A DNA stretch of 64,000 nt. It comes from Phlebiopsis flavidoalba (Eukaryota > Basidiomycota > Agaricomycetes > Polyporales > Phanerochaetaceae). Below, in pieces: positions 27,980-40,928 of the stretch (within the stretch, counting starts at the first letter, position 1; the number at the start of each line of letters is the position of its first letter). The notes under the pieces were generated by a model. It saw only the letters and a list, made by a program, of their open reading frames with translations. It ran no database searches and was not told the origin of the DNA. Both the position numbers and the translations under genes were made by a program. The stretch lies in the NCBI GenBank assembly GCA_035772785.1, contig JAOCPU010000008.1, positions 805,138 through 869,137 on the forward strand, given 5' to 3'.

Positions 27980-28208
27980 GATGGCGGATTAACCCAAGTG
28001 CCCGCGTCGTGGGTAGAGACGGCCGCCAGGGAGGCGACACAACGAGTGAGCAAACAGAGCACAGGGTCCCTAGAGCTGACAGGAATGCCTAACGAGCAAG
28101 GGCACGTTGAGTGTTCCGAGTAGGTTGGGGGTAGCAGGGACGTGGGGGGAGGCGAAAGCTTAGCGCCCGGCGTATGAGAGGGGAACAGTTTTATTGGTAT
28201 GGGTAAGT

Positions 28209-28268
28209 CACGTGTATTTCACGTGACGAAGAGGCTAGCCAGCCAATCAACATGATGAGATGCACGTG
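28209..28268. promoter_or_regulatory. Three CACGTG E-boxes and a CCAAT box upstream of TRA1
   Basis: Perfect CACGTG palindromes lie at 28209-28214, 28220-28225 and 28263-28268, and a CCAAT pentamer at 28243-28247. All are 230-290 bases upstream of the TRA1 start codon and within 180 bases of the BRD8-like stop. In fungi CACGTG is bound by Cbf1/Pho4-type bHLH factors and CCAAT by the Hap complex. The spacing suggests the TRA1 promoter; function is inferred. Confidence 0.55.
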
Positions 28269-28390
28269 AGTGCGCCACGAAGCTGTTGGGCCAACAATGT
28301 CGTCCAACTTAGAGCTTGACGAGTATAAGATAGTTTAATCCGCGGGTGAGATGTAACAAATGTCTCTATAACTAACAGTAACTGCCTGTA

Positions 28391-30295
28391 TTACGAGCGA
28401 TGAAATCCTTCGGTTTGACGGAACGCGTTGATTTGTATCTCGCTTTCCAACATCATCTTAAATGGAGAAAGTCAGTGAAGACAATGCACAAAATTATACC
28501 CACCCACCTCTTCTGCCATGGCGTGAACATCAGAGCCTGGCCGGTTATAGATCATAGCATTTGCGAACATCAAGTAGACATCTCGCTGAAATTCAAGGGA
28601 GTTGGATATGGTCCCCTCTTTGACGCGTTGCTTGATGGTTTTCAAGTCCGTAGGCCGCTTCACTATGTCATGATAGTCGGAGGCATCCTGTTTCTTAATG
28701 GGATTGTGGAAGATGTTACCGTATCGATGCTGAGATATGCTACCGTGTAACATATTAATGACGTTTTGAAACTTCTTGTCGGGTGCGCTCAACGTCTTCT
28801 TTCGGCCGCGAGCGACGGACGGTCCTGGCTCTTCCTCCTCCATGGCCTCAGAACCTTCCCGTAGTCGCTTTCTTTCACGCGCTGCGTCTGAAGGCGACTC
28901 AGAGGCTTTCCGTTTGACTGAACATAGGATGAGTAAAGAATCGCTAGTATGTGATCATGCTTCTTGCCATCTCGAAGGGACTCGCTTTCTGGAGATGTAG
29001 CCGCATCAACATCTGAAGCTGCAACGAGTGGTTCTTCTTGCGTGACTGGGGGATTCTCTTGATCCTCTGTCAAATCCTCAGTCGGCGGCTCGGCGAGTGC
29101 CTCAGATTCAGGCTTCTCTGCTACCTGCGGCTCAGCTGGGCCATCTGAAATATCTATGTCCATGGCTTCGCCATCGTCAGCCATTTTTTCTACTTCTTGG
29201 ATAACCTCTTCTTCTTCCTCTTCTAAGGGCTTGGCAAATGTCACCACCTTTACGCAGCGACTATGAACAAGAGGCGTACCACACTCTTGGAGCCCCCTTC
29301 CGGGACTTCTAGTTGATCTGCTGACGTCTCTGCCACCATTGGTTCTGAATGTTTGTACCTATACAATGTTTACCTTCTAAGTGCGGAAGCTAGAATTGAG
29401 CTTTGGTTGGTGCCTACCTCTGACGCATCTTTGGGTGTCTGTGGCTCTGAATGGGCCTCGGTTTGCTTTTCTACGACTTCGGAGGGAGTTGGGGCAGCAT
29501 CACCGCCGTCTAGGGGACCGGCTTCCTGAGCGATCATCAGAAACTATCATAGCACAGTACTACGATGGAGCTTACTGGCTCTGTAATGATTGGCTCATCC
29601 TCCGCAGGGGACAGGATGTTCCTCTGCAGTAGAGCCGGGAGGTTCTGCACGAGGGGGATTGCCGTATGCGATCATCCCATAAGCCGGCACGAATTTCGTC
29701 AATTTCACGAACAATGCTCCTGTTCCACATCAGTAGCATGAAGGGTGTAAATGGGATGTGTGACATACTTGAACTTGGTTTCTTCAGCATCTATGTCTTC
29801 TTTGAGTTCCCATGTACGCTTCTGATAGTGTATGGTTGCCAGTTGATTCTTGAGCTGCAAATCTATGTCCTAGCGTAAGTCGTGGTGTAACCGCAACAAG
29901 GCTTTGCTGACTATGGCGACTACCGGCGGGCTCAGGACTGTTGGAACTATGAGACAACTTCACATTTGTGACAAGAGACCGAAAGCCTTACCACGTGAGA
30001 GACGCGTCGCCCATGAGTTTCTCATAGATGGCCGAGCATGACTGAAATTGAGAAATCGCTGCTTCAGTAAGCACTGGCTGAAGGACGTTGTCACTAATTG
30101 CTGACTTTGACAGTGAAGAAGCTTTTCGGGCGCGAGAGCATTGGATGCTCGGTCATTAGTTCCGCCACTGAGGCCAGGTTGTCCACACCAAACTCGTATA
30201 ACGCTTGTGAAAGGATGAGGCGTTTCCAGCGTGTTCCAGTTGTTTACGTCGAGGGCTGCCTCGGCAATGCGCTTCGTGCCCTTACTTGCCGCCAT
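28391..30295 (-). CDS. BRD8-like bromodomain protein (probable NuA4 subunit)
   Basis: Bromodomain proteins of the BRD8 type (Bdc1 in fission yeast) read acetyl-lysine within the NuA4/TIP60 complex. It starts at 30295 with MAASKGTKRIAEAALDVNNW, a SANT-like N-terminus followed by introns. The middle is acidic and low in complexity (EEEEEVIQEVEKMADDGEAM and TEDLTEDQENPPVTQEEPLV, about 29000-29240). A coiled segment with RTWELKEDI-like sequence lies near 29790-29830. The C-terminal bromodomain has KKTLSAPDKKFQNVINMLHG (about 28740-28800), NPIKKQDASDYHDIVKRPTD, LKTIKQRVKEGTI, LEFQRDVYLMFANAMIYNRP with the acetyl-lysine-binding Asn, and GSDVHAMAEE. After an intron at about 28460-28510 it ends MMLESEIQINAFRQTEG with the stop at 28391-28393. 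It lies head-to-tail upstream of TRA1. BRD8 is preferred over Bdf1 because there is one bromodomain at the C-terminus. Confidence 0.82.
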
Positions 30296-30600
30296 ATCTT
30301 TGCGCGACTTGAGGTACTCAGAGTGCGTGCTGATGCGACTCAAGCGCAGCGGGACAAAAGCAGTGAGTTGGGTAAAGGAGGCGACCAACGCGACAGTCGA
30401 AGACGAGAAGCCCGGCCGCGTAAGCGCTGTGGGGCTCCTGCTTTCGGTGATGCCGTCCGCAGCACAACCATATGGGGGCATTTCACCGGCGTGATCCGCC
30501 GCCGTAAGAGCCCCGCAGCCCGAGACGCCAGCCGTCATAAGGGGCTGGTTGCCTCCCCGTCAACGCGTCGTCCCCCTCAGCTCAGCTCAACCCCACCACC
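30296..30600. promoter_or_regulatory. Divergent promoter between BRD8-like gene and PEP4
   Basis: A 305-base gap separates two divergent start codons, so it should hold both promoters. It is GC-rich with no clear TATA box. Just before the protease ATG are pyrimidine-rich repeats of CTCAG (about 30570-30585), common near fungal transcription starts. Confidence 0.45.
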
Positions 30601-32141
<1,541 letters not shown>

Positions 32142-32526
32142 ATAGTTCGCGCCCGTTCCACGTTTTGTATTGTCTGTGAGATACTCCCCACGTTGATATG
32201 GATCCTGGTAGCATACCGTTAGCGGAATGTCTGTGTACAACATTGCCTCCCTTCACCTGCATATGTCGAGATAATTTACCACACACCTTACATGATGTCT
32301 TGTCACTCTTCGTCCGGGCGTGTGCTGCATGCGTTGAGGGACGTCCTTTGGGTTTGACCTTTGGCGCGTCATTTCATCATTTCCGCGAGTTAGCGTGATC
32401 ATCGCGCGCTCAGCTTACACCAATGCACATATGACGCGTAACATTTGAGTCGTTCTTCCTCCCGCCTTACTCCTTTGCTCGACTGCCTCAACGTACGCGG
32501 CGCGACCATCCATCTTAGCCAACATC
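32142..32526. other. Intergenic region between PEP4 and the DCAF-like gene
   Basis: About 385 bases contain the 3' untranslated region of the protease and the promoter of the next plus-strand gene. No gene-like frame and no clear motif were identified. Confidence 0.4.
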
Positions 32527-34648
32527 ATGCTCGACGCACGCAGCTTGCGTTTCCCGAATCATTTGTTGTCCTCGGGACACGCAGCTCGCAGGAAGAAGCA
32601 GCTCCTGTCTGCCTCGCTTGAGCAACCACTCGACAGGGTTAACTGTTTGGGGGATGAGCATTCTGGACATACCGGGTATGCTCAGCCATTCAGAGAGGGC
32701 GATATGAGCTGTTGAGCTCATCCGGTGCACGAATAAGGTGTGTGAATGCCCTGAGCTGGGCGAAGGATGGTGAAATCCTCCTGAGTGGAGGAGACGACAC
32801 AACGTGAGTGAACTCTGTCTCGTTAGTATAGGCTCACTGTAACTGGTCTGTCAGTGTGCGCATATGGAGAATGGACTCTGGCGTAACAGCTACAGAGTAT
32901 CCGTTTGTATGTGATGCTGTCATTCAGACAGGTCACCGCGGCAATATTTTCAACGCGCAACTTCTTCCCAATTCTTCGCGAATGTGAACCCAGACATGAT
33001 CCAACTCACAATCTACAGTCTACTCATGTAGGTCTCATAGTGCCACGGTCGCCCGAGATGGACAGGTACGAATTGCCGACGTCGGGGACGTGGTACATCA
33101 AGCGGTGGCCGGTCGTGAAGTCGTGTACACACCTCGCCAAACAAGCTGCAGGGTGCTCCGATGTCACCGTGATTCAGTGAAGCGAATCATCACTGAAGAC
33201 TCTCCAGACTTGTTCTTGACTGTGTCAGAGGTATGTCTTAAACGTTGTTTATAACGCCGCTATCGGCTTCGCTAAATCATCGTACACAGGATGGTACTGT
33301 GAGGCAACACGACCTTCGAGCCCATCATGTGTGCTCAGAAAGACAATGCCCTACGCCACTGGTACAGATGAAGCATTCCTTATCCTCCATTTCTATTTCT
33401 CCACTGTCTCCACATCAACTTGTTGTGGCCGGGGAATCACCCTACGTATGTCCACTCATCACCCATACTTCGCTCATCTATATCGACGATACTCTACAGG
33501 GTTATCTTTTTGACAGAAGACAATCTGGGAGACATTTCAGCCATGAGTGGGGCATGTCCCCCGAGCCGGACAGTCTGACGACGTGCGTTTCGCCGTTTTG
33601 GTCGAGCGTCCTCTGCTCCAGGCGAGACGAAGGGGTTTGAACATATTACTGGAGCAAGAATGGCCAAAAGCAACGCCCACGAGGTGTGTCGCGTGTTTCC
33701 ATCACCACTGGTTCTTGAACTCAAACCGCTCAGGTTTTGTTATGTACGTGTTCCGTTGATTTTTACACCTTGCTTTGTCTCAACGTGACGCAGCTTATAG
33801 CTCCGACGCTGTTTATCTCTATTCAACGGTAGACGACCCACGATCATCGTCTCCGAAAGAGTCCACTACACTGCCCCCCAATAAATCTCCGAGGACGCGA
33901 CCCTCCTCACGTTCGCCGCGCGTGAAGGTCCTTCTAACGACGCTGGGTCATTAGTGCCGGACTCGATCATGGAAGAAGATTTGGAACATTATGCGGACAT
34001 GGACCACGAAAATACGAGCGACTGGGATGACGACGACATGCAAGATGAAGATGACGACGCGGACGACTTGGATGGCGATGACAGTGATAGCACACAGGAA
34101 GTGAAATATTATCCCGGAGTGCCCGTCATTTTGCCTCGCGGCCGCTTTGCCGGCGTATGCAATGTCGAGACAGTCAAAGATGGTTGGTATTAATCCACTT
34201 GCTTGACCCTTTTTTCTGACGCTGCACTTTGCAAGTAAATTTCCTCGACCAGATGACGAGTTCGTGACGTCTGGTTCGGATGACGGGCACTTCTTCCTCT
34301 GGAAGAAATCCACCGGGAAACTGCACGATATTCTAGAGGGCGACGGAACGGTCGTGAACGTCATCGAGGATCATCCGCAGCTACCCCTCATCGCTGTGAG
34401 TGGTATTTGATACCACGGTCAAGGTGTGCAAACCTTGCAATATCTTGCAAGAGCGGTTTCACTGATCCCCGAAGCGGTTCTAGTGATCCCCGTAGCTGTA
34501 GCTGTTCGCCCCTACCCATGGTTCCCAAAAGTTCTCACGTCTCTCTAATGCTGACAACATTATTGAGCGCAACACAGAAGTCGCGTCTTCGAGACACCTC
34601 ACAAGATACATCGTGTACTCTGAAGTTGCGCGTAGAATGGGGACTTGA
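32527..34648 (+). CDS. WD40-repeat protein, DDB1-CUL4-associated factor (DCAF6/DCAF8-like)
   Basis: Likely a substrate receptor of CUL4-DDB1 ubiquitin ligases. The start is MLDARSLRFPNHLLSSG at 32527. WD40 blades can be followed: LEQPLD then CVNCL (about 32615-32650); CVNALSWAKDGEILLSGGDD and VRIW (about 32740-32870); DAVIQTGHRGNIFNAQLLPN (about 32910-32970); HRDSVKRIITEDSPDLFLTV and EDGTVRQHDLRAHH (about 33170-33330), which fits the DWD-box pattern ending in D-x-R; LSPHQLVVAGESPY and LFDRRQ (about 33400-33530). A serine/acidic spacer follows (DWDDDDMQDEDDDADDLDGD, about 34020-34080). Then come VETVKD, DDEFVTSGSDDGHFFLWKKS (about 34255-34315), TGKLHDILEGDGTVVNVIED and HPQLPLIAVSGIDTTVKV (about 34375-34427), and DNIIERNTE near 34555. 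The stop at 34646-34648 is plausible, but the C-terminus could extend. Confidence 0.85.
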
Positions 34649-35610
34649 GGATGATCAGTGTGTACATCAGTAGTACCGAAACACTGTATAACATCTCTCT
34701 ACTCAATGTATCTGCTCTTCGTACGGCATTGCATCCTGTATGTCACAGTTCTTTGTTCGTATGCAGCCCGGGACCACACCTGAGCGCCAGATACACGCGC
34801 CTCGATGTCTTGTCTCTCCTGCGTCTCCTCCCAATCCTCCATCTGGACCCTTTTTCATGCTGTTTGTGCAGCTCGCAGACGCTTGCTATGGACGAGGCTG
34901 TAATAGGGGATGCTAGTCGAGTCATAGACAGGTTCTTGTGCCCGAAAGAGATGGTGTAGAGGTCGGAATATTCGTGGCAGACGCCCCTCATGCCTTTCGA
35001 CCTGTGCCGTGATCGCTTCTACCGGGGTCGACAGTGGCAGACCTCAGCTGTCATCGTCGCCGCACCTTGAAGTGACAAGTCCATGTTCAAAAAAACCATT
35101 GGACTCTGATATTTAGGCCCCTCCTCAGCAAGTTTACCACCTTCACGTAAGTATACCACTTTTCTATGCACAGGCCTGATATCCACTCGTGTGGTTTGTC
35201 GACAGTATTCGGTCCCTTTGGAGTCTCACCGCATTCCCTCCCGCCGCGGATAGCCGACATCTTTCTGAGTACCCTCAAGCAACCTTTTTACGCGACAGAG
35301 GACACCGTCATCGTCATCGCTGAAGTCGGCGGACGTGCACCCGCTTGATCCCCTGCTTTTCATTCGCGCAACACGTAACGCGGGCGTCCCACTTGGCTAC
35401 TCCCACCATCCTCTTTGGACTTTCTTCTCATTCCCCTCGTACAACGAGAAGACGCTCTTGTATTGGGTCCCTGATTCTCTGCCATCAAGGTCGACGCTGT
35501 GACTGGTATTCGTCGAATTCTACCACGAGAAGTTGGACTGTTCTCGCTTTGGTGCTCTTCTCTCATTGCTGGTGTTCACTACCGCTTCTTCCCTACTAGA
35601 GCTCTGAAAG
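34649..35610. other. About 960 bases without a recognised gene
   Basis: Short frames exist on both strands, but none has recognisable sequence. The right part is probably the promoter and 5' untranslated region of CTK1, possibly with an untranslated-region intron (GTAAGT near 35147). The left part may hold the variable C-terminus or 3' untranslated region of the DCAF-like gene. Confidence 0.4.
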
Positions 35611-38600
35611 ATGAGAAACGATGCTCCCTCGTCATCTCGGGGTCGTCGTGATGCGGATGAATGGCGACCGGAGAACGACCGTTATGAGCAATCCCCGCCT
35701 AGAGACAATTACCCGTCGTGGCGGCAGAGACGACTACGGTCATCACGACACAGATGCCTACGGCAGAGACTTTTCCCTCCTCCAATAAGCAACATTTGGA
35801 CAGCTACGACGACGACCGTAAACATGTTTCCTATAACTCGTGGCAAGACGGGTCGAGCAGGACGCCAGTGGGCGGGAGGAGTTGGACAAGGATCTCAGCT
35901 GGAGCCGGTGGACGCCCAAAGACAAACTTTCGGGCAGGACGTCGAGATGACAGAGGTAGAGGCGAACAAGATAGTCAAAAATCGTCTCAAAGATCCTGGG
36001 AGGAAAACCGACGTCAAAGAGTTCAAGCCGCTCGAACGGCGGCGGGACAACGGCTGGGCGTCGCGACGTCGTCCCAACAGTAACACCGAGAATGTCCAGC
36101 GAACTCTATACGTTAGGTGGTGGCCCGGAACTTGCAACGGTCCTGATGACAGGAGCGGTGAAACCTAGCGGGACGTAGGCAGCCAAGTGCTGGCCGTGGA
36201 GAAAACCAGCGTAAAAGCAAAACATAGTAAATAGAAGAACAAAAACAAAGTTGAGAAACGCAATCGCGACTCGGCGCAATGACGATGGGCAGTTGGAATA
36301 AGTGAGCGCATGTCTCTACCTCGTGCGGTCTGTTAACCGAATCAAAGCAGCTGGCAGAAACGGGATGAGCGGGAGCGTCCAGCAAGACTCAGCGTTTACC
36401 AGTCGCAAGCAATCACGACGCAAGCACACCATCTAGAATCAAGATCCCGTTCTCCCGGCAGAGTCTTACTATTCACGACATTTCGCACTCGACACTCCTC
36501 TCGCGGGCGTTCTCCTTCGATCGACAGTACGAGATGGCGACGACGCCCCCGATTCGCGGGGCCCTCAGCAGCCACAGTCCCATCGACCGGTGGTCGGACA
36601 GGGGTGGCCGTCCTTTCTAGGCGATATACACATCAAGGTCACGTTCACTATCACGTCACCGCGGCGATACAGGAGGTCCTCGAAGACGCCTGCCTCGTAG
36701 GGGCCGTTACCCTCGAGCGGACGCCATACACGCCTTTAGCACAAGCACGCAGCCGCAGTCGTATCGGGGTCGCACTGCTCGCACCCGCTCCTCGTACGCC
36801 AAGTTTACTCTTCACCTCCCAGAGAAACGATCCAGGGACGAGAACTGTGCATCGCTTACCACGCCGCCACCTCTCTTTGAAGACGTCGGCCGCCCGACTA
36901 CGGGTCGAATTACACGTCAAAAGTCTCCTTCGCGTAACAACGGCAATATAACAGGTTCCCACAGCGGAACGGGGATGGACAGCAAAGTTGACTAAGGCAG
37001 AGGTGAAGTGTCAGACAATCAGATATGGCCGAAACGTATAGCTCATGCGATTATAGCGCAAGGCTCAGCGGAGAGCTGAACGAGAGAGAGAGAGAAAGAA
37101 CGAGGCAAAGAAAGGGAGAAGGCCAGGGAGAAGGAGCAAGCACGAGAAAGAGGAACTAGGGAGTTCACTTGATACCTCAAGATCGATGCCACCACCACCT
37201 GCATTACCTTCCCACAGCTCCGCCACACGCGATTCCGGTAGTACTGCAAGCAATGCTCGCTCTCCTTCTCCAGTGCAGGCTTCGCCACATCAAGTCAGAG
37301 CAACAGCTCCACGCCGCACTTTAAAACCTATTGGGCGCCGAGACTTGCATCTTTGAATGCGCCTTTCACCGGAGACGCATGAAAGCGAAAACTGAAAACG
37401 TTGGCCAGCAGATAACCCTCTCCATCCACTCTAGTGGCCCAAATTTATACCATGACGGTGTCACAACGTCAATTCATTCTCATCGTCGCGAAGTCAAGAG
37501 CTCACGTCGCGTCGAGTACTCAAACATTTCATTCACACTCAGGGGGAAGGCAAGCAGCATATGCATGCTTCACGAATCGAAATGCTCTATTCTCAGCGAC
37601 CAACTCCAGTACACGATACCCGTAATTTGACGCCTACCATACCACACCATCACCAGCGATTTTACACCAGCATAATCCGGCTACGGGAGATCAATCGCAT
37701 TTGTACCCAACGGAGCAAGCAGGTGCGTCCCGGGGACTATGATCCAACCCTACCCCAGAGACACATGCCGCATCACATGCAACAATTGTGCATACCTCCT
37801 ACACCATCACGCGGCCGATCGACCCCAGTTCGGACAATGAAGAATTCTACTCTATCGTCAACCAAGTCGGCGAAGGTACATTCGGCAAGGTGTACAAGGC
37901 TAGGAATACCGCTTCTGGGAAGTTCGTGGCCTTGAAGCGTATTCGGAATGGAGAAAGAGAAAGATGGGTTCCCGGTAACTGCAATGCGCCGAGATCAAGT
38001 GTTGCAGTCTCTCAGACATGGACAACGTTGTTCAGCTCTACGAAGATGATGGTCTCAAATGGTGAGCTCTCCCAGAAAGGTTATGTCCCAGCTATTGACC
38101 CCGTTCAAAGGCTCGGGTCTATATGGTTTTCGAGTACATGGACCATGATATCACTGGTATCCTCTCGCAAACCCAGTTCACCTTCAGCGAAGCCCATTTG
38201 AAATCGCCTGTGCCAGCAGATGCTTGCGGGCCTTGCATATCTTCATCACAAAGGTGTCATACACCGCGACATCAAGGGCTCGAATATCCTAATCAAACAA
38301 TCGCGGTGAATTGAAGCTCGCCGATTTTGGTCTGCTCGATTCTACCACAAGCGGCGCAAAAGTGACTACACTAACCGTGTCATAACGCTCTGGTACCGAC
38401 CTCCCGAGCTATTATTCGGTACCACAGTGTATGGGCCGGAAGTGGATATGTGGAGTGCTGGGTAAGTGCGTTGCAGCTTTGTATCGGCATCGCTGACAAT
38501 ATGCCAGGTGCATCATGCTCGAGCTGTACACGAAAGAAACCGATCTTTCAAGGAAACGACGAAATCCACCAACTCGACGTTATTTACAAGATCATTGGCA

Positions 38601-39040
38601 CTCCAACTCCAGAACGATGGCTTGGTGTTAGCAGCTTGCCATGGTATGAGCTCGTCAAACCGAAGGATGTCATACCCAACCACTTCCGAGATCTTTTCCA
38701 AAAGTGAGTCGCTCGTATCTCGCAGTTGGCCCAAACTTATGCGGTGTATCAGATGGATGTCGCCTGCAGCCCTCGATTTGGCTGAACTGCTACTGGCCTA
38801 CGACCCTGCTCAGCGAGCGACGGCGACGCAAGCATTAGAGGCCCCCTATTTCAAGCAAGAACAGCCACCTGCCGAGCCACCAGTTGGGTGAGCGCTTACA
38901 GCCTGGCAATTTGCTAACATTATCTCACCATTTGACTTGTAGGCTATCCACTCTTGAAGGGGAGTGGCACGAAACTGGAGACGAAGCGCGAAAGAGCGAA
39001 GAAGCGTCGCAAGACAGAAGGTGGTATAGGTACACAATAA
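35611..39040 (+). CDS. CTK1: RNA polymerase II CTD kinase (Ctk1 / CDK12-like)
   Basis: A cyclin-dependent kinase that phosphorylates Ser2 of the polymerase II CTD during elongation. It starts [20 protein letters not shown] at 35611. A long, disordered Arg/Ser/Gly-rich N-terminal region (to about 37830) includes [32 protein letters not shown] and TLKPIG stretches. Kinase motifs then follow: [14 protein letters not shown] (glycine loop, about 37867-37908), FVALKRIR (about 37922-37946), FPVTAM then REIK in place of PITAIRE (about 37965-37995), [22 protein letters not shown] (about 38120-38170), [12 protein letters not shown] (about 38253-38290, HRD), LKLADFGL (about 38313-38336, DFG), [16 protein letters not shown] (about 38372-38420), [61 protein letters not shown] (about 38795-38855) and a basic tail ending GGIGTQ with the stop at 39038-39040. 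The charged N-terminus favours CTK1/CDK12 over CDK9/BUR1. Confidence 0.92.
37081..37150 (+). repeat. Purine-rich GA/AG tract in the CTK1 N-terminal coding region
   Basis: About 70 bases are almost entirely A and G, beginning with a GAGAGAGAGAGA microsatellite. The tract encodes a charged Glu/Arg/Lys segment (for example KERGKER) of the disordered N-terminus. Such tracts are prone to length change and to polymerase or sequencing slippage. Confidence 0.7.
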
Positions 39041-39199
39041 GTCCATAATGAATGCTCTCTCTTCACGTTAATCTACACCTCGTTATCCGGTCGCAATGCA
39101 TTGTACTAGTTTACATATTTTCGTTGTTCTGCTCCCGTTATCGCCACTCTGTTCATCCGCAAGAACACTATCACATTGTCGGACTACTTCAATATTACC

Positions 39200-40753
39200 T
39201 CATGCCTGTGCTGTAGCCAAGTTGAGAAGGCCCTTCTCTTTGAGGTGCTGGACAATTGATTCGACCTAGCATAAGTTTAATCAATTGAGTTCTACTGCTA
39301 TGATGTCGAAACATGCGTACGTTGGCAGCCGTCATACGGATCTGCATGTCCCAACGTTTGGTGAAGGGAGCACCAGTATCCTCGGTCTCCTGCTCTACAT
39401 CACCGAGACCACCGGCTTTGCCTTGTGCGTCGTCCTCGTCGCCACCAGCGTCGAACCAGATTAACCTCTCCACTTGGTCGATCGTGCCCTTTAGACGACC
39501 CTGCTCGATCATCCTCCGTGCCATTGTTTCAGCGGCACCAGGTGCAAGGTCCAGTAACGCACCAAGGCCGCGGAAGGTGATATTGTTGTAAATCTTTGAG
39601 CTTGCGAGCAGGTTGTGCTCCATGACAGCGCGATCGAGGACTGTCGACGGGCCAGTACGTTTGCTGATAGTAGGATCGCTGGCGTCCTCGTCAGCGATGG
39701 CGACCCGATCGTTTGAGGAGAGAGAGATCTTGGCGAGCTGGTGCGATTTGAGCGTGCCCTCGAACTCCCTGATCTCTGCAGAGCGAAGTATCCGGTCGAG
39801 GAACATCTTGGAGAGAATGTTGAACGTTGGAAGCTCGACAGATCGTTCATCGCGACATAGTGAGGCGAGTACACGGGAGCGGTTAGGACCAGCAGGCGCT
39901 AGCACAGCGCATGTTACGGCGGCGGAGCTGATACCTACAAGTCAGTAAACTCATGTTGAAGAAATGTGGAGACAGACTCACAGCATGTGTTTGCGCTCTT
40001 CTTCATCAATTTCCGCAACGTAGCTTAGTTCGTGATATCTCAAAGCGGCCTCAAGGAAACGGCGAGAATAATCATGAATCCTGGCTTGGCATAGCTTGTA
40101 TTGGAGGAGCAGTTCCCTGTCGGACGTCGTATGTACCAGAGATGCAGCTCGGTTGTAGTAAGTCTCTGCTTGAACAGAGTCTTCTTCTTCTAGCAGGAGG
40201 CGAACTATCCGGACGTAGACCCTTAACTTGTCCTCGTCCGTCCTACGATCACAGGATCCTAATATGAGTGTGGCGCCGTAGCAGATTTACGAACAAACGT
40301 ACCGTTGTCCTGCGTCGAGAGTTATACCAGTGAGGACTCGTGCGGCATCACTCCATTCTTCCTGACTCTCGAGGATGTCCGCAAGAATGAACCTCAAACC
40401 GTTGACCTTTGGCGCGACTAAATATATTGATATTGGGAGTATCTTATTGAAGCACATACCTGCTCCTCGTAGCTCACAAGTCTTGGTTGTACAAGAGACA
40501 GAGTGTCCTCAACGATCGATTTGGTCACATCTACGTCCTGGATCTGCTTCTCGCCGAGGGCACGAGCGAGTTCTTGCAGAACCTGTCTTCCGACTACCAC
40601 ATTATCCTGAATGACGGTCTCGACGATGGCGTGGACCTCCGGTGGAATGGCAGATAAATTTGCTTGGTGAAGTACTTCATTGACTGTCGCTACATAGGCG
40701 GGACCTTTATCTTTCTGAGGAAGGGAGGCGATTTGGGCAAGTTTAGAATCCAT
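39200..40753 (-). CDS. CSN4: COP9 signalosome subunit 4
   Basis: A PCI-domain subunit of the COP9 signalosome, which removes Nedd8 from cullins. It starts MDSKLAQIASLPQKDKGPAY at 40751-40753 and continues NEVLHQANLSAIPPEVHAIV and GRQVLQELARALGEKQIQDV (about 40545-40610). An alpha-helical repeat part lies at about 39960-40350. The C-terminal PCI domain includes ILSKMFLDRILRSAEIREFE (about 39760-39820), LDRAVMEHNLLASSKIYNNI (about 39583-39643), TFRGLGALLDLAPGAAETMA, RRMIEQGRLKGTIDQVERLI (about 39463-39522) and a final helix VESIVQHLKEKGLLNLATAQ with the stop at 39200-39202. Introns interrupt the middle. It is convergent with CTK1 (160 bases between stops) and divergent from the hydrolase gene (175 bases). 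Confidence 0.93.
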
Positions 40754-40928
40754 CGAGTCCAGCGAAAGAGCACAGCGGCAGGTACACATAAGCGCCCTGT
40801 CGTGCCAATAAATACGCGTCGTGCACGTGTTTCCACCCGCCGCCCCATCCTGGGCGTCGGTCTCTCAGGTTCTCACACTGCGGTGAACACGCGACGATGT
40901 GACTTTACGGACTGCACCCACGAGCAGG

